The notes below the pieces were generated by a model, which was not told the origin of the DNA, made no database searches, and saw only the letters and a list, made by a program, of their open reading frames with translations. The translations under genes and the position numbers were made by a program. Of a DNA stretch of 11,409 nucleotides, positions 7,255-11,409 are shown in pieces. The DNA comes from Bacillota bacterium (GTDB taxonomy: Bacteria > Bacillota_H > UBA994 > UBA5500): NCBI GenBank assembly GCA_012727835.1, contig JAAYGE010000119.1, positions 1 to 11,409 of the forward strand. Direction: 5' to 3'. The first letter of the stretch is position 1. Every line of letters begins with the position of its first letter.

Positions 7255-8418
7255 ATGGAGTTGCATCGGCTACCCTTTTGGGCCGCAGGTATTGAAAGCA
7301 TTGGCCTCGATACTCTCACCGGATTTGGAAATATGTTTGCTATGCTGCACGCGGCAAAGCAGGGCATTGAAGAAGTCTTGGCCACCCCCGGTACCCTTTT
7401 GGCCTTGATGTTAGTCGAAATCAGTGATTTTGATTATCTTGGTTTGGAGCTGGGCGAGGAAGCGGCTAATGAATTACAACTAAACATTGCCAACAAAATT
7501 GATGCTCACCTTCAGACTGGTGCTAAGCCAGATTTTCAAGGACGATTATTCCGGCTGTCTGCCGGCGAATACGCGCTTCTTATTAGACACTCTAGTTGCC
7601 GACAGCTACGTCAATGGGCGAGCCAGCTGCGGCAGGTGACCATCAGTGATTTTACGCATACCGCCGCCCTTCCTCTCAACTTAAGAATTAGCGCGGCCTG
7701 TTTCCCTGCCTGTGCAGTTAGTCTTGGGCATCTATTGGCTTATACCTATTTATTCATGGGTAAGAGTCGCGATAACGATAAGACAAATTTGGCCTGCCCC
7801 GGGAGCCCCGACTACCAAAACACCCAGTTCCTGTCTATTGAACTCCATAATAATGCCACCAGCCTAATTGAAACCTTTTCGGAAAAAATCCTCGATACCG
7901 CATTTCAGCTGGATGAGGCTAGGCACATGGCCTTTACCGATCCCCTGACCCAGCTGCCCAATCAGCGGGCGGCCCGCTACTATTTGCAGGAAATGCTGGC
8001 AGAGGCTAATCGGCAAGACTCCGCCTTAAGCCTGATGCTGGTGGACGGCGATAACTTGGGAGACTATAACGAGCAGTTCGGGTACGAAGCGGGCAACGAA
8101 ATGATTAACTGGCTCGGGCAACAGCTCCGCCGCCTTATACCAGAGACCTGCTTTGTAGCCCGCTGGTTAAGTGGCGATGAATTTCTCGTACTTTGTCCCG
8201 GGACAGATAAGGCGGCCTGTGTGCGTTTGGCGGAAATGCTCTGTCAACGGTTACATCTAGAGAGCCGGCAGCTGCTCATCCCCATTACAGTTTCTATAGG
8301 AACTGCTACTTACCCGCAGGACGGCACCACCAAGGAGCAATTGCTGGCCGCCATTGAAACGGCTAACAGGCTAGCCAAAGAGAGTGGCCGCAACCGGGTT
8401 GTGGCCTACTACGATTAA
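7255..8418 (+). CDS. Tandem GGDEF-domain protein (first domain degenerate)
   Basis: A 387-residue soluble protein with two GGDEF-type domains and no membrane segment or recognised sensor domain. ATG at 7255 is chosen because GGAGG (7242-7246) is 8 nt upstream; an ATG at 7225 lacks such a site. Domain 1 begins with LDTLTGFGN (18-26) and has SAGEY (102-106) in place of GGDEF, so it should be catalytically dead. Domain 2 begins with FTDPLTQLPNQR and has SGDEF (306-310), a variant still able to support diguanylate cyclase activity in some proteins. It keeps the VDGDN metal-binding stretch and a YNEQFGYEAGNE segment, where the usual Asp of GHxxGD is Asn. No RxxD inhibitory site is seen before SGDEF. 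Cyclic-di-GMP synthesis is therefore possible but uncertain; a regulatory pseudo-enzyme role is the alternative. The gene ends in TAA within a shared terminator. Confidence 0.85.
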   Translation: MELHRLPFWAAGIESIGLDTLTGFGNMFAMLHAAKQGIEEVLATPGTLLALMLVEISDFDYLGLELGEEAANELQLNIANKIDAHLQTGAKPDFQGRLFRLSAGEYALLIRHSSCRQLRQWASQLRQVTISDFTHTAALPLNLRISAACFPACAVSLGHLLAYTYLFMGKSRDNDKTNLACPGSPDYQNTQFLSIELHNNATSLIETFSEKILDTAFQLDEARHMAFTDPLTQLPNQRAARYYLQEMLAEANRQDSALSLMLVDGDNLGDYNEQFGYEAGNEMINWLGQQLRRLIPETCFVARWLSGDEFLVLCPGTDKAACVRLAEMLCQRLHLESRQLLIPITVSIGTATYPQDGTTKEQLLAAIETANRLAKESGRNRVVAYYD

Positions 8419-8466
8419 GAAAACCCGCGTTTTACTGCCAAAGGGGCAATGGACGCGGGTTTCTTA
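8416..8466. terminator. Bidirectional terminator shared by convergent GGDEF and polX genes
   Basis: The left arm TAAGAAAACCCGCGT (8416-8430) pairs with ACGCGGGTTTCTTA (8453-8466) with one extra A on the left side. A nested TGCC/GGCA stem lies in the loop. T-rich or A-rich ends are present on both strands. The arms contain the TAA stop codons of both genes, 8416-8418 on plus and 8464-8466 on minus. Confidence 0.85.
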
Positions 8467-10131
8467 TTGTGAAAAGATGAATATATCGTCGCGGGTCAGA
8501 CCGGCCTTTTGGGCCATCAGTATTCCGTAATGGACATCGTCCAACCCACTGATGCGATGGGCATCAGGGTTTACGGCAATCTTCACTCCTAAACGCTTAG
8601 CCAAGCGGCACCAGGTCCAGTCCAAGTCCAGGCGATGGGGGTTGGCGTTCAGCTCCATGGCTTTGCCGTGGCGAGCCGCTGCCTCTAACAGCAATGGCAT
8701 ATCCACCGCCGACTCACCCCGGCCCAGAAGCAGGCGGTTGGTAGGATGTCCTAACATGGTAACCGCTGGATGGGCGATGGCTGCCAAAAGCCGGAACATC
8801 ATTCGCTCGGCAGGCATGCGCAAGCTCGAATGGACCGAAGCAATAACAAAGTCAAAGCCGGCCAGCAAGTCGTCACCGTAGTCCAGAGACCCATCGGGCA
8901 AAATGTCGCTCTCGATTCCTTTTAGCAGGCGAGCTCCCACCTGGGCCTGATTAAGGGTTTCAATTTCCCGCCATTGCTGCTGCACCCTCTCCGCTGTCAG
9001 CCCACCCGCATAGCTGGCCGTCTGGCTATGGTCGGCAATGCCCAGATAACTATATCCTTGCTGGGCGGCGGCCACTGCCATTTCGGGCAGCGAATGGGCC
9101 CCGTCGCTATAGGTGGTGTGAATGTGCAGCACTCCTGGTAGGTCGCTAGCCTGCACTAGAGTGGGTAATTGGCCGCTGGCGGCCCACTTCACCTCTTCCC
9201 CATCTTCCCTCAGCACCGGTGGAATAAACGCCAAACCCAGCTGCCCATAGATGGCTGCTTCATCAGCCGCTTCTTTCAACTCCTGGCGGTCATCTAAACC
9301 TTGCGAGCGCAAAGCAGTCAAATGGGCTTCGCTGCCGGTGGGCAACAGCCAGTAGTAGGCAAAATGGCGAGTAGAACAAAGATATACCTTTAGATCGGGG
9401 CCACTGGGCAAATCGGTGGTAAGCAGGGCCAAATCGTCCTGCTCTTCGATTCGGCAACCCTCTACCCCGGTTGCTTCCAACCATTCCCTTAGGGCCGCCA
9501 GCACCACTTGGGGTGAACCATCCACCGCCAATAGCAGAGCCACACAATTGGTGATCGGCGTAAAGCGTCGCACCGGGCCGGTTAACTCGGCTCGCACTAC
9601 AGCAGGCCACTGACGCACCTGTTCTAGCCAGTAATTGGCCTGCTGCAGTGCTTCCGGCAAGAGCACATGCCCGGCGCGGGACCGGACCTGATGGATTCCA
9701 GCCAGCACGTTGGCTTGCATCTTGGGGCCAAAACCGGGTAGCTCCAGTAAGCGGTTTTCGTGGCAAGCATATTCCAGCTCGCTTAAGGAAGTCACTTCTA
9801 AGGTTTCGTGCAGGGTGCGTACCCGTTTTGTGCCTAGTCCGGGAATAGTTAGCAGATCCCAAAGCCCAGCAGGCACACTTTTCAACAACTCCTGTTGCGA
9901 AAGTAGTTGGCCATGGGCGTAGTATTCCTGTATACGCTCCCACATGGTTGGGCCAATGCCCTTTAGCCCGCGGGCTTTCTCTTCCAATACCAGCTCTTCT
10001 AGAGAATAGGGGCTAGTCTCGATGGCGCGGGCCGCAATATGGTAGGCGCGGGCCCGAAAAGGATTGGAATCGATCAGTTCAATGGCGGTAGCAATCTGTT
10101 TAAGGGCCCGCGCTAACCCTTTTTTATCCAT
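8464..10131 (-). CDS. polX: PolX family protein: polymerase-dead family X domain with intact PHP exonuclease
   Basis: A 555-residue protein collinear with Bacillus subtilis PolX (DNA polymerase X/3'-5' exonuclease). The N-terminal helix-hairpin-helix regions (GLKGIG 55-60, IPGLGTKR 96-103, LPGFGPK 131-137) are DNA binding. In the nucleotidyl-transferase core, the family pattern GSLRR followed nine positions later by D-x-D reads GPVRR (185-189) and N-C-V-A (195-198): both metal-binding Asp residues are gone, although a third (Asp246) and TGS (265-267) remain. Polymerase activity is therefore not expected. The C-terminal PHP domain keeps its ligands: H336, H338, D343, H368, E407, H434, H462, D523 and H525, so nuclease activity is likely. 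The role would be processing of damaged 3' ends in base-excision repair. AGGGAGG (10141-10147) lies 9 nt before the ATG. An AlkA-type glycosylase gene lies upstream on the same strand. It ends in TAA. Confidence 0.9.
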   Translation of the reverse strand: MDKKGLARALKQIATAIELIDSNPFRARAYHIAARAIETSPYSLEELVLEEKARGLKGIGPTMWERIQEYYAHGQLLSQQELLKSVPAGLWDLLTIPGLGTKRVRTLHETLEVTSLSELEYACHENRLLELPGFGPKMQANVLAGIHQVRSRAGHVLLPEALQQANYWLEQVRQWPAVVRAELTGPVRRFTPITNCVALLLAVDGSPQVVLAALREWLEATGVEGCRIEEQDDLALLTTDLPSGPDLKVYLCSTRHFAYYWLLPTGSEAHLTALRSQGLDDRQELKEAADEAAIYGQLGLAFIPPVLREDGEEVKWAASGQLPTLVQASDLPGVLHIHTTYSDGAHSLPEMAVAAAQQGYSYLGIADHSQTASYAGGLTAERVQQQWREIETLNQAQVGARLLKGIESDILPDGSLDYGDDLLAGFDFVIASVHSSLRMPAERMMFRLLAAIAHPAVTMLGHPTNRLLLGRGESAVDMPLLLEAAARHGKAMELNANPHRLDLDWTWCRLAKRLGVKIAVNPDAHRISGLDDVHYGILMAQKAGLTRDDIFIFSQ

Positions 10132-10151
10132 TTCTTAGTTCCTCCCTTCTA

Positions 10152-10174
10152 AAGACATGGAACAAGACATGTTT
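10152..10174. repeat. Short direct repeat in the polX leader
   Basis: AAGACATG occurs at 10152-10159 and again at 10164-10171, twelve bases apart. ACATG (10155-10159) and CATGT (10168-10172) also form an inverted pair. The block sits directly upstream of the polX ribosome binding site and could be an operator, but it is too short to be sure. Confidence 0.25.
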
Positions 10175-10188
10175 AAACACCTGCTTTA

Positions 10189-10256
10189 GGGCTGCGGGGT
10201 GTGCTTAGGACGCAGGAGCAGGCTCCAGCCGCGCCTACAGCACCACCCCGCAGCCC
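10189..10256. repeat. 68-nt long intergenic hairpin (about 28 bp paired)
   Basis: The outer stem is perfect over 13 bp (10189-10201 with 10244-10256). Inward it continues with TGCT/AGCA (10202-10205 with 10239-10242), TAGG/CCTA (10206-10209 with 10234-10237), CGC/GCG (10211-10213 with 10231-10233) and GGAG/CTCC (10215-10218 with 10223-10226) around a CAGG loop, with small bulges. No U-tract follows on either strand, so it is not a standard terminator. It lies between the glycosylase gene and polX and could be a dispersed palindromic element or a structured RNA in their common transcript. No gene is seen elsewhere in the 10132-10346 gap. Confidence 0.65.
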
Positions 10257-10346
10257 CATCATATCGCTCTCTTGTAAAACCTAAAGACGAGCCCCTAGTC
10301 TCTAGCTATGTTACCTTCATCGCATAAAATCTCGCAAGCTACTCCT

Positions 10347-11252
10347 CTACCTCTGAAATTCAGGCAACGACAAGGCCAACCATAAATAGTAGGTGGCCCA
10401 GGAGCGCCAGGGGCGCCAGGTTGCGGCCAGTTGGCGTAATTCCTGTTCCCCAATGCGCTGGCTACGCCCCAGTACCCGGGTAACCGCCCGTTGCAACCCC
10501 ACGTCTTTAGCTGGCAACAGGTCGGGGCGACCCAAACCGAAAAGCAAAATACATTCAGCGGTCCAGGGCCCGAAGCCGCGGACGGAGCAGAGCTTGTCCA
10601 TAGCGGCCTGGTCGTCCAGTTGGTTAAGGGAATCTAGGTCAAAGCTGCCCCCAGCCACACTGCGGGCAAAATCTATAATATACTCGGCTTTGCGCCGGGT
10701 GAACTGTAACGCTTGTAGATCGGCATAATCCAGCCGGGCAACCGCCTCCGGTAAGGGATCTGCATAGTAAACTTCGGCGCCAACGGCCACAGGCACACCT
10801 GCCAGCCGCCAAAGGCGGCGTTTTAACTCCCCGGCAAAACTAAGATTAACCTGCTGAGAGATAACAGTACTTAAAGCACAGGCAAAGACATCGGCATCAC
10901 AAAGCATGCGGGCGCCGGCCAAGCGGCTGATAGGAACGGCCAGTGTGGGGTCGTCACCGCATTGGGAATAAAAGCTCTCCAAATCGGTCCCCAGGGAAAA
11001 GATTCGCCGTAGCAGCCGGACCAATTCCCCTTCATCTTGCCTACTGCCACCATAGACCGTCACCTGCCACCGGGCTTGTTCCTGGGGATCAGGGGAAACT
11101 TCCACGTAACGGGCTTTGCCCCTCACGTTCAGAATGCGGCCAACGCTTTCTTCCCGGCAAATGAAGAAGGCCTGTTGGGAAGACTGTTTAATTCGCCAGC
11201 GATATGCCTGCCAGTTGGTCAATCGGGGCACACTAAGGGTAAACTGATACAA
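10347..11252 (-). CDS. AlkA-type DNA-3-methyladenine glycosylase (HhH-GPD family)
   Basis: A 301-residue monofunctional DNA glycosylase resembling AlkA/YfjP, which removes alkylated bases such as 3-methyladenine from DNA. Residues 1-110 match the AlkA N-terminal beta domain in position and weakly in sequence. ALSTVISQQVN (126-136) is the family's conserved helix. The helix-hairpin-helix VRGFGPWTAE (224-233) is followed by LLPAKDVGLQ, with Asp250 as the catalytic acid. The C-terminal WRPWRSWATYYLW is also typical. The start is set at TTG 11252 (minus strand): AAAGG (11265-11261) lies 8 nt upstream. The GTG at 11261 would overlap that site and is unlikely. The start is only 37 bp from the divergent msrB start. 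polX follows 215 bp downstream on the same strand, a plausible repair transcript. It ends in TAG. Confidence 0.88.
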   Translation of the reverse strand: MYQFTLSVPRLTNWQAYRWRIKQSSQQAFFICREESVGRILNVRGKARYVEVSPDPQEQARWQVTVYGGSRQDEGELVRLLRRIFSLGTDLESFYSQCGDDPTLAVPISRLAGARMLCDADVFACALSTVISQQVNLSFAGELKRRLWRLAGVPVAVGAEVYYADPLPEAVARLDYADLQALQFTRRKAEYIIDFARSVAGGSFDLDSLNQLDDQAAMDKLCSVRGFGPWTAECILLFGLGRPDLLPAKDVGLQRAVTRVLGRSQRIGEQELRQLAATWRPWRSWATYYLWLALSLPEFQR

Positions 11253-11265
11253 AAATATCACCTTT

Positions 11266-11276
11266 CTTAACTTAAG
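11266..11276. promoter_or_regulatory. Small palindrome CTTAA-C-TTAAG between divergent genes
   Basis: An 11-bp perfect inverted repeat with a one-base centre lies in the 37-bp gap between the divergent glycosylase and msrB starts, overlapping the edge of the msrB ribosome binding site. It might be an operator affecting both genes, but it is short and AT-rich. Confidence 0.2.
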
Positions 11277-11289
11277 GAGATGAGACAGC

Positions 11290-11409
11290 GTGGGTAAGAA
11301 ATTCGAAGTTGAAAAGACTGATAAAGAGTGGCGCCAATCCCTCTCCCATGATGCTTATCGGGTGCTGCGAGAGCACGGCACCGAGCCCCCGTTTGCCAAC
11401 CCTTATGAC
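11290..11409 (+). CDS. msrB: Peptide-methionine (R)-S-oxide reductase, N-terminal part (cut by window end)
   Basis: The first 40 codons are visible and run to the last base. The start is GTG at 11290, with AAGGAG (11274-11279) 10 nt upstream. The sequence E-W-R-Q-S-L-S followed by AYRVLREHGTEPPFANPYD is the characteristic MsrB beginning (E-W-x-x-x-L-x-x-x-x-Y-x-V-x-R-x-x-G-T-E-x-P-F). MsrB reduces the R-isomer of methionine sulfoxide in oxidised proteins using thioredoxin. The zinc-binding cysteines and the catalytic Cys lie beyond the window, so they cannot be checked. It is transcribed divergently from the glycosylase gene, and its promoter must lie inside the 5' part of that gene. Confidence 0.88.
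   Translation, partial: MGKKFEVEKTDKEWRQSLSHDAYRVLREHGTEPPFANPYD

Noticed and set aside
9290..9943. 217-codon open frame antiparallel-phase to polX
   Set aside because: It overlaps polX completely in another frame, has no ribosome binding site and no recognisable domain; it is a by-product of GC-rich coding sequence.
10189..10256. Hairpin as a standard intrinsic terminator
   Set aside because: Neither strand has a U-tract after the stem.

Overview
The window looks like chromosomal DNA of a Bacillota (Firmicutes) bacterium, probably of a Clostridia-type lineage. The reasons are strong AGGAGG-type ribosome binding sites before nearly every gene, TTG and GTG starts, a Bacillus-type PhoP box and closely packed genes. 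No rRNA, tRNA, transposase or CRISPR array was seen. The lineage is an inference and cannot be fixed from this sequence alone.

Layout, left to right: (1) a YraQ/UPF0718-type membrane permease on the minus strand. (2) Divergent from it, a Na+/phosphate cotransporter with a C-terminal PhoU-like domain, preceded by four TTAA-type hexamers exactly 11 bp apart (a PhoP box) and an extended -10. (3) After a compact terminator hairpin, a secreted, C-terminally membrane-anchored 5'-nucleotidase whose reading frame is interrupted by one in-frame TGA at 4368-4370. (4) A 17-bp inverted repeat and other palindromes, then a convergent cytoplasmic S9 prolyl-oligopeptidase-type peptidase on the minus strand. 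(5) A plus-strand protein with two GGDEF domains, the first degenerate. (6) A bidirectional terminator shared with a convergent family X DNA polymerase/PHP exonuclease (PolX) whose polymerase active site has lost two catalytic aspartates while the PHP site is intact. (7) Upstream of polX on the same strand, an AlkA-type DNA glycosylase, with a 68-nt long hairpin between the two. (8) The first 40 codons of msrB, head to head with the glycosylase gene and cut by the window end.

Functionally, regions 2 and 3 read as a phosphate-scavenging module: a surface nucleotidase would free phosphate from nucleotides and the transporter would move it, with PhoP control at the promoter. Regions 6 and 7 are base-damage repair, and msrB is oxidative protein repair. 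The remaining genes (permease, peptidase, GGDEF protein) have no obvious link.

The points most worth a second look are the lone in-frame UGA in the nucleotidase (every other complete gene here ends in TAA or TAG), the four-repeat PhoP box, the polymerase-dead PolX, the terminator placed directly in front of the nucleotidase ribosome binding site, and the long intergenic hairpins. No intergenic gap exceeds about 215 bp. I found no convincing wholly new multi-gene system.
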